DNA from: Flavobacterium azizsancarii
GTDB lineage: Bacteria > Bacteroidota > Bacteroidia > Flavobacteriales > Flavobacteriaceae
Direction of reading: 5' to 3'
Assembly (NCBI RefSeq): GCF_027980145.1
Contig: NZ_JAMZNK010000001.1
Coordinates: 186,001 to 250,000 of the forward strand
Length of the DNA stretch: 64,000 bases
The notes below the pieces were generated by a model. The model was not told where the DNA came from. It saw nothing but the letters and a program-made list of their open reading frames with translations, and ran no database searches. Shown here piece after piece: positions 16,220 to 25,274 of this stretch; the stretch's first letter is position 1; the number at the start of each line of letters is the position of its first letter. The position numbers and the translations under genes are program-made.

Positions 16220-18292
16220 TTGGTAAAATTCAGGCTGCAATTGAAAAAACACCACCAAATAATTGTCCTTTTATTCATTGTTTTTGGGGCTTGTACCAAA
16301 AAAGCATCTTCGTTAGATGGTTTACATTCTCCTGTAGACAGTCTTCCCAGCTATCTTTCTTTAGCCAATGACGATAAATTACCTTTAGAATTTAAGAAAA
16401 AATACAATCAAAAAGCACTTGATATAATTCTGGATCAAAAAAATGATTCAATGAATAAGGTAAATCTTTTTAAAGTTGCCAATCGATATTATAATATGAA
16501 CGATTGGAAATCCTATCGGGAGACAGCAAAACTTATACTAGAGAGGTCAAAAAAATCAAATGATTCTGTTAGTATTGCCAAAGCGTATTCTTATTTAGGA
16601 GATTATTATATCGTTAAGTCCATTGCTGATAGTGCTTTTATGAGCTATTTTAAAGCCGAAAAGTATTATTTGAGATTAAATGATCAATATAATATTGCAA
16701 GAACTTTTTTAAATAAGGCAAGCCTTCAGTATAATGAGGGTGATTTTTTTGAGAGCGAAATAACTGTTTTCAAAGCATTGAATAGCTTAAAGAAACAAAA
16801 AAAGGTAAATGATCTTTTTTATGAAAGTTATAATCTTTTGGGAATCCTTTATAATGAAAGAGAGGAATATTCAAAAGCCCTGGAATTTCAAAATAAAGCT
16901 TTAAATGTTTTAGATGATAAATCAATTCCGTCACAATTTCAGTATAGAGCAACTTCATTAAACAATATTGGATATGTTTATTTAAATAAACATGATTATA
17001 AACAAGCGAAGGTTTATTTCAAAAAAGGTCTGGACGAAAAAAATCTGTTTGTTGACAAGACAACTTTATATGCCATATTAATGGACAATTTAGCATATTC
17101 TAAATTTAAGTTAAATGAATCAGATCAGTTACCCGACTTATTTTACAAATCGTTAAAAATTAGAGATAGTTTAGGTTTAGATGGCGCAACAGTTGCGAGT
17201 AAAATTCATTTATCGGAATATTATGCTTCAAAAAATGATTCACTCAGAGCGATTCAATTTGCAAAACAAGCACTTAATTCATCACGGGGTGCAGCTAAAT
17301 TAGTCAGTACATTAGAAGCGCTTAAACAATTAGCGATTGTTGATGCTAAAAATGCTTCAAATTATTCGCAGGAATATATTAAGCTGAATGATAAAATGCT
17401 AAAAGCTGAGCGCAAAATGGGTGAGAAATTCTCTCGAATTGGTTATGAAACCTCCGAAATTAAAGATCAAAACTCAAGTCTGCAAGAAAAGAACAAAACC
17501 CTAATTTACGTTTTTAGTATCTGTACATTAATAGGATTGTTTTTTTATGTTTACAAAACACAACAGGCCAAAAATAGAGAATTACTTTTTAAACAACAGC
17601 AGCAAATAGCGAACGAAGATATCTATAATCTTATGATTTCGCAACAAAATGATATTGAGCAAACCCGAATAAAAGAAAAGAAAAAAGTGGCTCAGGATCT
17701 GCATGATGGAGTTTTAGGGAGAATGTTTGGTGTAAGGATAAGTTTAGACAGTCTTGATAAAATTGATGAAGTAGAAGCTGCTCCCAAAAGAAAAAAGTAT
17801 CTGACGGAATTAAAACATATTGAAGAAGATATACGTGAAATTTCGCATGACTTAAATAGAGAGAAATCCGAATTAATTAATAATTTTATCGCGATTTTAA
17901 AAAAATTATTCGAAGACCAGCAAAACACATACGATTCAAAATTAATTACCTCGTTCGACTCTAATATTAAATGGGAACTGGTAAGTAATACTGTTAAGAT
18001 TAATTTATACAGAATCGTGCAGGAAGCACTTCAGAATTGTAATAAGTATGCAAATGCAAACACGATTACTGTTGAATTTAAAAGTGAAATAGATCATTTG
18101 GTATTGTCTATTTCTGATGATGGAATTGGATTTAATGTGAAAAGAATAAAAAATGGTATAGGATTGCATAATATCCAATACAGAGCGACAGAATGTAAAG
18201 GTACTGCGACCTTAAAATCAACCCAGGGAGAAGGAACGCTTCTTGAAATTAAAATCCCTATAGATCAGAAAATAAACCTACAGAATACATGA
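16220..18292 (+). CDS. TPR-containing sensor histidine kinase (HisKA_3 type)
   Basis: A 690-residue sensor. The N-terminus is hydrophobic and ends in FIVFGAC-TKK, a possible lipobox. TPR-like helical repeats fill about residues 60-400, a coiled segment follows, and one transmembrane helix lies near 428-447. The kinase core has the HisKA_3 phospho-acceptor in VAQDLHDGV (about His495) and an HATPase domain with RIVQEALQN, SDDGIGFN and GIGLHNIQYRA. Starts are TTG at 16220 or TTG at 16241; the second gives a cleaner MKKHHQ lipoprotein-like leader. It overlaps the next response regulator by 4 bp (ATGA), its likely partner. Confidence 0.87.
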   Translation: MVKFRLQLKKHHQIIVLLFIVFGACTKKASSLDGLHSPVDSLPSYLSLANDDKLPLEFKKKYNQKALDIILDQKNDSMNKVNLFKVANRYYNMNDWKSYRETAKLILERSKKSNDSVSIAKAYSYLGDYYIVKSIADSAFMSYFKAEKYYLRLNDQYNIARTFLNKASLQYNEGDFFESEITVFKALNSLKKQKKVNDLFYESYNLLGILYNEREEYSKALEFQNKALNVLDDKSIPSQFQYRATSLNNIGYVYLNKHDYKQAKVYFKKGLDEKNLFVDKTTLYAILMDNLAYSKFKLNESDQLPDLFYKSLKIRDSLGLDGATVASKIHLSEYYASKNDSLRAIQFAKQALNSSRGAAKLVSTLEALKQLAIVDAKNASNYSQEYIKLNDKMLKAERKMGEKFSRIGYETSEIKDQNSSLQEKNKTLIYVFSICTLIGLFFYVYKTQQAKNRELLFKQQQQIANEDIYNLMISQQNDIEQTRIKEKKKVAQDLHDGVLGRMFGVRISLDSLDKIDEVEAAPKRKKYLTELKHIEEDIREISHDLNREKSELINNFIAILKKLFEDQQNTYDSKLITSFDSNIKWELVSNTVKINLYRIVQEALQNCNKYANANTITVEFKSEIDHLVLSISDDGIGFNVKRIKNGIGLHNIQYRATECKGTATLKSTQGEGTLLEIKIPIDQKINLQNT

Positions 18293-18987
18293 TAGTTGAC
18301 CAAAATGCCACAGATCCTGAATTAATTAAAATGAATATTTTAATTGTTGACGATCATCCCTTTATTATTGAGGGATATAAAAATGCAATAACACGTTATA
18401 ATCCTGATCAATACGAATTTATAATTTCGCAGGCTCACGATTGTAAATCAGGATATGATTTAATCGAAGACGAAAAAAGCCCAAATTTCGATATCGCTTT
18501 TTTAGATATTAGTATGCCATCCTATGAAGAGAAAGATATTTTTTCAGGCGAAGATTTGGCAAAACTAATTTTAAAGAAAATGCCAAGTTGTAAAGTGATT
18601 TTGTTGACAATGTATACCGAATTACTAAAAATTAAAACCATTATCAGAACCATTCAGCCCAATGGTTTAGTCATAAAAAATGATCTTACTTTTGATGAAT
18701 TGCTTTTTGCACTGGACAAAGTGATGAAAAATGATAAATATTACAGTCAGTCAGTTCAGAAGATACTCAATCAATCGCCTCATAATTCAATTGAAATCGA
18801 TGAGTTTGATAAGCAAATTTTATTTCATTTGTCAAAAGGAACATCACTTGAAGACATGCCGCAATACATTCCGATTTCTTTAAATGCGATTGAAAAACGT
18901 AAAGTGAGCCTTAAGGAATTACTCAAAGTAAAATCTGGCTCTGATGAAGAATTGCTGAAAGAAGCCAAGAGTAAAGGACTTTTTTAA
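18289..18987 (+). CDS. Response regulator paired with the TPR histidine kinase
   Basis: A 232-residue protein with a receiver domain at about residues 15-135. ILIVDDHPFIIEGY provides the acidic pocket and AFLDISMP the phospho-acceptor aspartate. VIKND carries the conserved lysine. The C-terminus (about 165-215, FDKQILFHLSKGTSLEDM and SLNAIEKRKVSLKELL) resembles a LuxR/NarL-like helix-turn-helix but is divergent. Its start overlaps the kinase stop by 4 bp, showing translational coupling. Its targets are unknown. The alternative ATG at 18331 (MNILIVDD) would give a more compact N-terminus. Confidence 0.87.
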   Translation: MIVDQNATDPELIKMNILIVDDHPFIIEGYKNAITRYNPDQYEFIISQAHDCKSGYDLIEDEKSPNFDIAFLDISMPSYEEKDIFSGEDLAKLILKKMPSCKVILLTMYTELLKIKTIIRTIQPNGLVIKNDLTFDELLFALDKVMKNDKYYSQSVQKILNQSPHNSIEIDEFDKQILFHLSKGTSLEDMPQYIPISLNAIEKRKVSLKELLKVKSGSDEELLKEAKSKGLF

Positions 18988-19003
18988 AAATGAAACTCTA
19001 AAT

Positions 19004-19058
19004 AAAAAAATTCCAAATTCCAATAATACAAGATCATTGGGATTTGGAATTTTTTTTA
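19004..19058. terminator. Convergent terminator between the response regulator and thiL
   Basis: The stem AAATTCCAAATTCCAAT / ATTGGGATTTGGAATTT has one mismatch, with an A-run on the left and a T-run on the right. It serves both converging genes. Confidence 0.85.
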
Positions 19059-19075
19059 TTGAAATTTTAAATCTG

Positions 19076-20122
19076 CTATTCAGTCAAAGCATCCCAGCCA
19101 CGCGCTTTTAAAGGAATTTGAGTGTTGGCACGAGTCACTAAATTTATCCCTTCGCTTTCGTCTGCCATATGGCCAATAACAGAGAAATTTGGATTCCCTT
19201 TTATCTTGTCAAAATCATTAATGTCGATCGTAAATAATAATTCATAATCTTCGCCACCATTAATCGCCACAGTTGTACTGTCAATATTAAACTCTTCGCA
19301 AGTTGAAATAAATTGAGGATCTAACGGAAGTTTCTCTTCGTATAAATTACAGCCTACTTTTGATTGTTTGCATAAATGGATAATTTCAGAGGATAAACCG
19401 TCTGATATATCGATCATCGAAGTTGGTTTAATTTCAAGTGCATGCAATAAAGTACGAACATCTTTTCGCGCTTCAGGTTTTAACTGACGTTCGATTAAAT
19501 AACTGTACATATCAAGATCAGGCTGACTGTTTGGGTTTACCTGAAAAACCTGCTTTTCGCGTTCTAAAACTTGTAATCCCATATAAGCAGCACCAATATC
19601 TCCGGTTACAACAAGTAAATCTGTTTGTTTGGCACCATTTCTATATACAAGTTCATCTTCATCAGCTTCACCAATTGCAGTAATGCTAATAATTAATCCT
19701 TTTTGCGATGAGGTAGTGTCTCCACCAATAACATCCACTTTATATTCTTTTGCAGCGTGTGTAATCCCTTCAAACAATTCTTCTAATGCTTCTAGCGGAA
19801 AACGGTTAGAAACAGCTACAGAAACCGTTATTTGCGTTGGTCTGGCATTCATTGCACAGATATCAGATATATTTACAACAACAGCTTTATATCCTAAATG
19901 TTTTAATGGCATATAAGCCAAATCAAAATGTACTCCTTCTATCAATAAATCAGTTGAAACAACTACTTTTTTATCCTTAAAATCAAGAACAGCAGCATCA
20001 TCACCAATACTTTTTAAAGTAGATTCCTGAGTAACATCAAAATTTTTTGTTAGATGTTCAATTAAGCCAAATTCACCTAATTGGGCTATACTGGTACGTT
20101 GCGGATTTTTATCTTCGATCAT
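19076..20122 (-). CDS. thiL: Thiamine-monophosphate kinase
   Basis: Phosphorylates thiamine monophosphate to thiamine pyrophosphate, the last step of cofactor synthesis. The 348-residue protein has the PurM/ThiL layout: N-terminal GEFGLIEHL, then SIGDDAAVLDF near residue 40, VVSTDLLIEGVHFDL near 55, GYKAVVVNISDICAMNARP near 80, VIGGDTTSS near 135 and TSMIDISDGLSSEI near 235. Mg-ATP binding aspartates are present in these motifs. It is a single gene with a TACCTTTG -7 element upstream. No other thi gene lies nearby and no TPP riboswitch was seen. Confidence 0.95.
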   Translation of the reverse strand: MIEDKNPQRTSIAQLGEFGLIEHLTKNFDVTQESTLKSIGDDAAVLDFKDKKVVVSTDLLIEGVHFDLAYMPLKHLGYKAVVVNISDICAMNARPTQITVSVAVSNRFPLEALEELFEGITHAAKEYKVDVIGGDTTSSQKGLIISITAIGEADEDELVYRNGAKQTDLLVVTGDIGAAYMGLQVLEREKQVFQVNPNSQPDLDMYSYLIERQLKPEARKDVRTLLHALEIKPTSMIDISDGLSSEIIHLCKQSKVGCNLYEEKLPLDPQFISTCEEFNIDSTTVAINGGEDYELLFTIDINDFDKIKGNPNFSVIGHMADESEGINLVTRANTQIPLKARGWDALTE

Positions 20123-20151
20123 TTTTTCTAAATTCCAATTTTATTAGGGTG

Positions 20152-20159
20152 CAAAGGTA
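20152..20159 (-). promoter_or_regulatory. Putative -7 element (TACCTTTG) of thiL
   Basis: Reads TACCTTTG on the minus strand, 29 bp upstream of the thiL start, a full match to TANNTTTG. Confidence 0.5.
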
Positions 20160-20252
20160 CAAAGGTTTTATCGAACTTAATGACATGTTATATCTGAACG
20201 TATTATTTATGTGTAAAGAGGTGCTGATTTGTAGCTTCTTAATGCGTGTACT

Positions 20253-20285
20253 AAACCCGACAGGTTTTCAAAACCTGTCGGGTTT
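20253..20285. repeat. Hairpin repeat, GC variant (CCCGACAGGTTTT family)
   Basis: A palindromic element AAACCCGACAGGTTTT / AAAACCTGTCGGGTTT. Closely related copies are at 43887, 55029 and 55775, and an AT variant (CCTAACAGG...) occurs within the polysaccharide locus. Confidence 0.85.
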
Positions 20286-20354
20286 GAATTGCGCTACGTG
20301 TGCGATAACCGAAAAAAAATATTTCTGCAAACAAATATTCCTCATAATCTATAT

Positions 20355-20383
20355 CGTAGAGGCGCACAGCAGTGCGTCTCCCG
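20355..20383. repeat. GAGACGCACTGCTGTGCGTCTC-type hairpin repeat, copy 1
   Basis: A palindrome around GGCGCACAGCAGTGCGTCTC with flanking CGTAGA. Related copies in inverse orientation are at 20487-20512 and, partly degraded, at 22264-22289. Confidence 0.75.
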
Positions 20384-20486
20384 TCCAGTAACCACCATTT
20401 ATTCCATTATTAATTATCATTTATCTCTTTATTTAATGTAAATAAATGGGATTATGTTGTGTCAATAAAATGGGGTTACGTTGTGT

Positions 20487-20512
20487 GAGACGCACTGCTG
20501 TGCGTCTCTACG
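20487..20512. repeat. GAGACGCACTGCTGTGCGTCTC-type hairpin repeat, copy 2
   Basis: GAGACGCACTG / CTGTGCGTCTC followed by TACG, the reverse orientation of the copy at 20355-20383. Just before it, a short direct repeat (AAATGGGATTATGTTGTGT, then a variant) spans about 20443-20488. Confidence 0.75.
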
Positions 20513-20559
20513 TTTGTCAGCAGGAAAAAAACATTTATTTTTTTTTCCTGCTGACAAAC
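20512..20559. repeat. Long inverted repeat with poly-A/poly-T arms
   Basis: GTTTGTCAGCAGGAAAAAAA and its reverse complement are separated by about 7 bp. With the three elements above it fills most of the 493-bp gap between thiL and the DinB-like gene, which holds no convincing ORF. Confidence 0.8.
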
Positions 20560-20578
20560 TGTTGTCACCGACCCTCGA

Positions 20579-20586
20579 TACTTTTG
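20579..20586 (+). promoter_or_regulatory. Putative -7 element (TACTTTTG) of the DinB-like gene
   Basis: TACTTTTG matches the -7 consensus and lies 29 bp upstream of the ATG at 20616. Confidence 0.45.
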
Positions 20587-20615
20587 AAGTATTAAAAATA
20601 TAAAACTTTAAAACT

Positions 20616-21095
20616 ATGAAAACATTAGCTGCACAAGTAATTACTCCAGAAGATTTATTGAAACACTGGCAAGGTCATCGCGCCCTTACACGTAATGTTA
20701 TCGAGGCGTTTCCGGAGAAAGATTTTTTTGAATTCTCGATAGGAGGAATGAGAACTTTTTCTAAAATGGCTGATGAACTTTTGGCGATTGCAGTTCCCGG
20801 ATTAAAAGGAATTGTAAATAAAGAAGTAAAACCTTTTACTGAAGGATCAGAAAAACTGATTTTTAAAGCGCAATATCTTGAAAAATGGGATGAAGCGACT
20901 GCGGAAATTAATCAATACTGGGAGAAATTATCTATTGAAGATTTTAGTGCAAACTTTAATCTTTTTGGTCAATATGAATTTCCGATATATCAGAATATTT
21001 TATACTTTATTGATAATGAAGTACACCATCGAGGACAAGGATATGTATATCTGAGAGCTTTAGGAATTGAACCTCCTTTTTTCTGGGAAAGATAG
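20616..21095 (+). CDS. DinB superfamily (YfiT/DinB-like) protein
   Basis: A 159-residue four-helix-bundle protein of the DinB-like superfamily. These proteins usually bind a metal through three histidines and include thiol transferases and damage-inducible proteins of unclear activity. Candidate ligands are a histidine in the LLKHWQGHRALT N-terminal helix and the EVHHRGQGYVYLRALG segment near residue 138; the latter is the family's typical C-terminal signature. It is convergent with a WYL-domain regulator, and such pairs are common, so the regulator may control it. The substrate is unknown. Confidence 0.82.
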   Translation: MKTLAAQVITPEDLLKHWQGHRALTRNVIEAFPEKDFFEFSIGGMRTFSKMADELLAIAVPGLKGIVNKEVKPFTEGSEKLIFKAQYLEKWDEATAEINQYWEKLSIEDFSANFNLFGQYEFPIYQNILYFIDNEVHHRGQGYVYLRALGIEPPFFWER

Positions 21096-21117
21096 TATTC
21101 TTGAAGATTGGCTAAAT

Positions 21118-21168
21118 AAAAAAACTCCTGAGAGATGAACTTGAAATTCTTCTTTTAGGAGTTTTTTT
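21118..21168. terminator. Convergent terminator between the DinB-like gene and the WYL regulator
   Basis: The arms AAAACTCCT and AGGAGTTTT are separated by a loop of about 30 nt, with A- and T-runs outside. It overlaps the stop codon of the regulator. Confidence 0.7.
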
Positions 21169-22123
21169 ATGATAATCTCTTTATATAACTTTCAACAAGT
21201 TCCAGTGTTCTGATTTTTAGTTTTTCGGGCTCCACAATGGTCGCATAATCTCCAAACATCAGAAACCAACGCGGAAAACTTTCCTGAATATCACGTGACA
21301 TAAAAGTCATTTCGATTTGATTGCCAATTTCTTTTTCAGAAATGTAACCGTGATATTTTTGCTCGTATCGAATATAATTGATGATTTTTTTATCGACTAA
21401 AATCCTAACTTTTGTCGTAGGAATTGTTTCTATTTTAGTTAAATACGTTTCCAGAGAATCGTGTTCTATCGTAAAATTACATTCCGTTTTTTGTATTCCC
21501 AGAATTCTGTCTGTTCTAAACTGGCGGTAATCTTGACGTAAATGGCAATATCCCAAAAAATACCAATTATTATGATCATGAAAAACCCCAACAGGCTCAA
21601 TGTTTCTGTTTGTTGCTTGTTCCGCTTCTGCAGTTTTATAACATAAAATGATTTGCTTCTTTTCTGCGATACTGTCAAACAAAATAGCTAACGTATTAGG
21701 TGAGCTGTCATGAAATAAAGGTTCTTGGGTTTGCATCAAAATTCTGGACTCAATATTAGATACCCAATCTTTGTCAGTAGTTTTTAGCACTGATTTTAGT
21801 TTATACATTGCCGATGCGTAATGAGATCCCAGAGAGGGATCCGTAAACTTTTGCATTAGTTTTTCGGCAGCAATAAAACTGCCTACTTCTTCGCGTGTAA
21901 ACATAACGGGAGGTAAACGATAACCGTCCATCAAAGCATAACCAACACCGGCTTCGCTATAAATAGGAACTCCAGAAGCTTCAAGAGTTCGAATATCCCT
22001 GTAAATAGTCCTTAAACTAACTTCAAAACGATTGGCTAATTCCTGAGCTTTTACAATTTTTTTAGATTGTAACTGAATAAGAATAGCGATAATGCGATCA
22101 AATCGTTTTGGGGTTTCGTCCAT
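21167..22123 (-). CDS. YafY-type HTH/WYL-domain transcriptional regulator
   Basis: A 318-residue regulator. The N-terminal DeoR/HTH_11-like winged helix (about residues 5-60) has KAQELANRFEVSLRTIYRDI. A WYL domain follows (about 130-220, with NIEPVGVFHDHNNWYFLGYC) and then a WCX-like C-terminal extension. WYL domains sense ligands or nucleic acid and often control stress or defence genes. The frame runs to 22171, but the ATG at 22123 gives the usual MDETPKRFDR N-terminus. A TATCTTTG -7 element at 22169-22176 lies on top of the longer start, which argues against it. Confidence 0.88.
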   Translation of the reverse strand: MDETPKRFDRIIAILIQLQSKKIVKAQELANRFEVSLRTIYRDIRTLEASGVPIYSEAGVGYALMDGYRLPPVMFTREEVGSFIAAEKLMQKFTDPSLGSHYASAMYKLKSVLKTTDKDWVSNIESRILMQTQEPLFHDSSPNTLAILFDSIAEKKQIILCYKTAEAEQATNRNIEPVGVFHDHNNWYFLGYCHLRQDYRQFRTDRILGIQKTECNFTIEHDSLETYLTKIETIPTTKVRILVDKKIINYIRYEQKYHGYISEKEIGNQIEMTFMSRDIQESFPRWFLMFGDYATIVEPEKLKIRTLELVESYIKRLS

Positions 22124-22168
22124 TTTATTTTTATAGGTGCAGAGGTTTTTTGAAAAGTTACAAAGGTT

Positions 22169-22176
22169 CAAAGATA
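22169..22176 (-). promoter_or_regulatory. Putative -7 element (TATCTTTG) of the WYL regulator
   Basis: Reads TATCTTTG on the minus strand, 46 bp upstream of the preferred start at 22123. Confidence 0.45.
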
Positions 22177-22263
22177 CAAAGGTTCAGCGTTTAAAGAAAT
22201 AAAAAAGCTGTTCCATATTAGGACAGATTTTGTGGTTAAAGAATGATACACAGTTTGCATTTC

Positions 22264-22289
22264 TATAGACGCACTGCTGTGCATCTTGG
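22264..22289. repeat. Degraded copy of the GACGCACTGCTGTGC hairpin repeat
   Basis: TAGACGCACTGCTGTGCATC matches the copies at 20355 and 20487 with changes in the outer stem. Confidence 0.6.
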
Positions 22290-22302
22290 TAATCTATTTA
22301 TC

Positions 22303-22336
22303 AAAAACAAAACCCGATAACGAAAGTCATCGGGTT
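22303..22336 (-). terminator. Terminator downstream of the beta-barrel protein gene
   Basis: The stem AACCCGAT / ATCGGGTT with a short loop is followed on the minus strand by a T-rich tract. It lies about 80 bp past the stop at 22417. Confidence 0.75.
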
Positions 22337-22416
22337 ATAAATTAGTTTGTAAATTTTGCAGTTAAATTTCAGAGTATGATAACTTGAAACATTAAACCTG
22401 AAACAAAATTAAGTTT

Positions 22417-23031
22417 CTAGAATCTGTATAAAAGTCCAAATTGTGGTTGGTCGAAAATGTTTTCAAATAAATTAATGTTTAAATTAAAAGTATCTGATGA
22501 TTTTCCATTTTCTGGTGCAACGCTGTTGTATGCCAGTACATTTGCTAATGTAAAAGTTACCGCAATATTTTTGGTAACAAAATAATTAAGACCAACAGTA
22601 ATGTCTGCTGTAACGCTGTTGCTTGTGTCGCTGTTTGGAGGAGTTTCGATTTTATTACGTCCGTAACCTAAACCAGCTTCAGCAAAGGCTTTAAAACGTT
22701 TTTTATCTAATTCTAAAAAGTAGTAACGAGCAAAAGCACCAACTCCAAATACATTTGTTTTAACCCTTGTGGCTTCTACTTCTTCACTGGAGTAATTCAG
22801 TTTTGCTCCAACCGCAAATTTATCACTCAATAGATAACCAAATTTTGGACTAAACCCATAATAATCCGTGTCACCACCTGTGCTAATTTTAATAGAACCT
22901 TCAAGAAACATATCGCCGTTTTGGAAAGTAACACCTTTTGCTGAATTCATTTCAGAGTCGACCTCACCCTGTTGCGCATTGGCAAATGAAAAAGTTAGCA
23001 TCGATAAAATAATAAAAAATTTAGTTTTCAT
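22417..23031 (-). CDS. Outer-membrane beta-barrel protein
   Basis: A 204-residue protein with a signal peptide of about 19 residues (ending at ANAQ). It has alternating aromatic/hydrophobic strands typical of a small barrel of the OmpX/OmpA-like porin type. Examples are FSPKFGYLLSDKFAVGAKLN, VGAFARYYFLELDK and AEAGLGYGRN, and the C-terminus ends LLYRF with a terminal phenylalanine, as expected for outer-membrane insertion. The function may be adhesion, structure or passive transport; nothing specific is seen. It is monocistronic with its own terminator. Confidence 0.82.
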   Translation of the reverse strand: MKTKFFIILSMLTFSFANAQQGEVDSEMNSAKGVTFQNGDMFLEGSIKISTGGDTDYYGFSPKFGYLLSDKFAVGAKLNYSSEEVEATRVKTNVFGVGAFARYYFLELDKKRFKAFAEAGLGYGRNKIETPPNSDTSNSVTADITVGLNYFVTKNIAVTFTLANVLAYNSVAPENGKSSDTFNLNINLFENIFDQPQFGLLYRF

Positions 23032-23239
23032 AATAATTGCTTTTAAATGTTGTAAGATTAAAATTATGTTTTTAGTCTTAAAAATTTGATGAAAGCAATC
23101 AATAGGATTAAAAATGAAGTTATTGAGTTAATAATCTTACATTTTAGTAGGTATTTACGTGTTTATTTTAATGGGTTAATTAACGTTTTGTGTGTGTTAA
23201 ATGGGTTTTTAATGAAGTGAAAAATGGGTTTTCATTAAA

Positions 23240-23272
23240 ATAAAAAACCCGATAACGCAAGTCATCGGGTTC
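23240..23272 (-). terminator. Terminator of lepA
   Basis: The stem AACCCGAT / ATCGGGTT with a short loop is followed by six T on the minus strand. It lies 40 bp past the lepA stop and resembles the terminator at 22303. Confidence 0.85.
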
Positions 23273-23312
23273 AATCTATATTCTATTCTCTTTATTCTTT
23301 CTTCTAAAAAAA

Positions 23313-25109
23313 TTAATCGTTAAGTTTCAAAACAGCCATAAAAGCTTCCTGAGGAATCTCAACGTTTCCTACTTGTCTCATACGTTTTTTACCTTTCTTC
23401 TGTTTTTCAAGTAATTTACGCTTACGCGAAATATCACCACCATAACATTTTGCGGTAACGTCTTTACGAAGTGCTTTAATCGTTTCACGAGCAATAATCT
23501 TAGCCCCAATTGCAGCCTGAATCGGAATGTCGAATTGTTGTCTTGGGATTAATTCGCGTAATTTTTCGGTCATTTTTTTACCAATGTTATACGCGTTGTC
23601 TTCGTGAATCAATGCAGAAAGCGCATCAACTGTTTGAGCATTCAAAAGAACATCCAGTTTTACCAGTTTCGAAGTTCTCATTCCTATCGGAGAGTAATCA
23701 AAAGAAGCATAACCTTTAGAAACTGTTTTTAGACGATCATAAAAATCGAATACAATTTCTGCAAGAGGCATGTCAAAATTCAATTCAACACGTTCAGTAG
23801 TCAAATACGTTTGATTGGTAATTACACCACGTTTTTCGATACATAAACTCATTACGTTTCCAACAAAGTCAGCTTTTGTAATGATGGTTGCTTTAATATA
23901 TGGTTCTTCAACTCTGTCTAAACGAGATGGTTCAGGTAAGTCAGAAGGATTATTAACAACAAATGGAACTTCTGGTTCTTTTTTAGTATAGGCAAGATAC
24001 GAAACGTTAGGAACTGTAGTAATTACAGTCATGTCGAACTCACGCTCTAAACGTTCCTGGATAATTTCCATGTGCAGCATTCCTAAGAATCCACAACGGA
24101 AACCAAATCCTAAAGCCGCAGAACTTTCAGGAGTAAAAACAAGCGAAGCATCATTCAATTGCAATTTCTCCATAGAAGAACGCAAATCTTCATAATCTTC
24201 AGTATCTACAGGATAAATTCCGGCGAAAACCATTGGCTTTACATCCTCAAAACCCGTAATCATATTAGTAGTAGGTGTTTTAGCATCAGTTAGAGTATCT
24301 CCAACTTTTACATCTTTGGCTTCTTTAATTCCTGAAATCAAATAACCAACATCACCAGCCGAAATCACATTTTTAGGAACCTGATTTAATTTTAAAGTTC
24401 CAATTTCGTCAGCAAAATATTCATTGCCGGTAGCCATGAATTTAATTTTTTGCCCTTTTTTAATCTGCCCGTTTTTTACACGGAAAATAACTTCAATTCC
24501 ACGAAACGGATTGTAATGAGAATCGAAAATCAAAGCCTGTAGCGGCTCATCAACATTTCCTGACGGAGGAGGGATTTTTTCGATAATGGCAGCTAAGATA
24601 TTTTCAACACCAAAACCTGTTTTTCCTGAAGCATGAATAATATCTTCTAATTTACATCCTAATAAATCGATAATGTCATCGCTAACCTCTTCAGGATTAG
24701 CACTTGGTAAATCTACTTTATTCAATACCGGAATAATTTCCAGGTCATTTTCTAAAGCAAGGTATAAATTTGAAATCGTTTGTGCCTGAATACTTTGAGC
24801 AGCATCAACAATCAAAAGTGCCCCTTCGCAGGCAGCAATAGATCGTGAAACTTCGTATGAAAAGTCAACGTGACCGGGAGTGTCAATAAGATTTAAAATA
24901 TATTCCTCTCCTTTATAAGTATATTCCATTTGAATGGCGTGACTTTTTATGGTGATTCCACGTTCACGTTCCAGGTCCATGTTGTCAAGCAATTGAGCTT
25001 TTTCTTCACGAGCTGTAACGGTTTGTGTAGCGCCTAATAATCGGTCAGCCAATGTACTTTTACCGTGGTCAATGTGTGCAATAATGCAAAAGTTACGTAT
25101 CTTTTTCAT
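23313..25109 (-). CDS. lepA: Elongation factor 4 (translational GTPase LepA)
   Basis: A ribosome-binding GTPase that back-translocates or aids ribosome assembly. The 598-residue length is canonical. G1 is [16 protein letters not shown]3 is [11 protein letters not shown] and G4 is NKVDLPSA. The C-terminus has the LepA-specific domain with [19 protein letters not shown]. It is a single gene with a TATCTTTG -7 element about 90 bp upstream. Nothing unusual was seen. Confidence 0.97.
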   Translation of the reverse strand: MKKIRNFCIIAHIDHGKSTLADRLLGATQTVTAREEKAQLLDNMDLERERGITIKSHAIQMEYTYKGEEYILNLIDTPGHVDFSYEVSRSIAACEGALLIVDAAQSIQAQTISNLYLALENDLEIIPVLNKVDLPSANPEEVSDDIIDLLGCKLEDIIHASGKTGFGVENILAAIIEKIPPPSGNVDEPLQALIFDSHYNPFRGIEVIFRVKNGQIKKGQKIKFMATGNEYFADEIGTLKLNQVPKNVISAGDVGYLISGIKEAKDVKVGDTLTDAKTPTTNMITGFEDVKPMVFAGIYPVDTEDYEDLRSSMEKLQLNDASLVFTPESSAALGFGFRCGFLGMLHMEIIQERLEREFDMTVITTVPNVSYLAYTKKEPEVPFVVNNPSDLPEPSRLDRVEEPYIKATIITKADFVGNVMSLCIEKRGVITNQTYLTTERVELNFDMPLAEIVFDFYDRLKTVSKGYASFDYSPIGMRTSKLVKLDVLLNAQTVDALSALIHEDNAYNIGKKMTEKLRELIPRQQFDIPIQAAIGAKIIARETIKALRKDVTAKCYGGDISRKRKLLEKQKKGKKRMRQVGNVEIPQEAFMAVLKLND

Positions 25110-25201
25110 TTTAATATATCAATTCTCTAAACGAGTTTTTAAGTAATTTTCAGGGTATAAATTACGCTGTAGCAATTGCTGTAGAGCGTGTTATTAAGGC
25201 G

Positions 25202-25209
25202 CAAAGATA
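25202..25209 (-). promoter_or_regulatory. Putative -7 element (TATCTTTG) of lepA
   Basis: Reads TATCTTTG on the minus strand, 92 bp upstream of the lepA start. Confidence 0.45.
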
Positions 25210-25274
25210 GCGCAAAGTTTTGGATTCTGGAATGTAGTTGTCCGATAGTTAGAATCTCAGTTTTAAAACAACCG

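Noticed and set aside
20253..20559. Possible CRISPR array
   Set aside because: The repeats are of different types, palindromic and without regular spacers; no cas gene is nearby.
22124..22171. Longer N-terminus for the WYL regulator
   Set aside because: The extra 16 residues lie upstream of or across a probable promoter, and the ATG at 22123 gives the usual family start.
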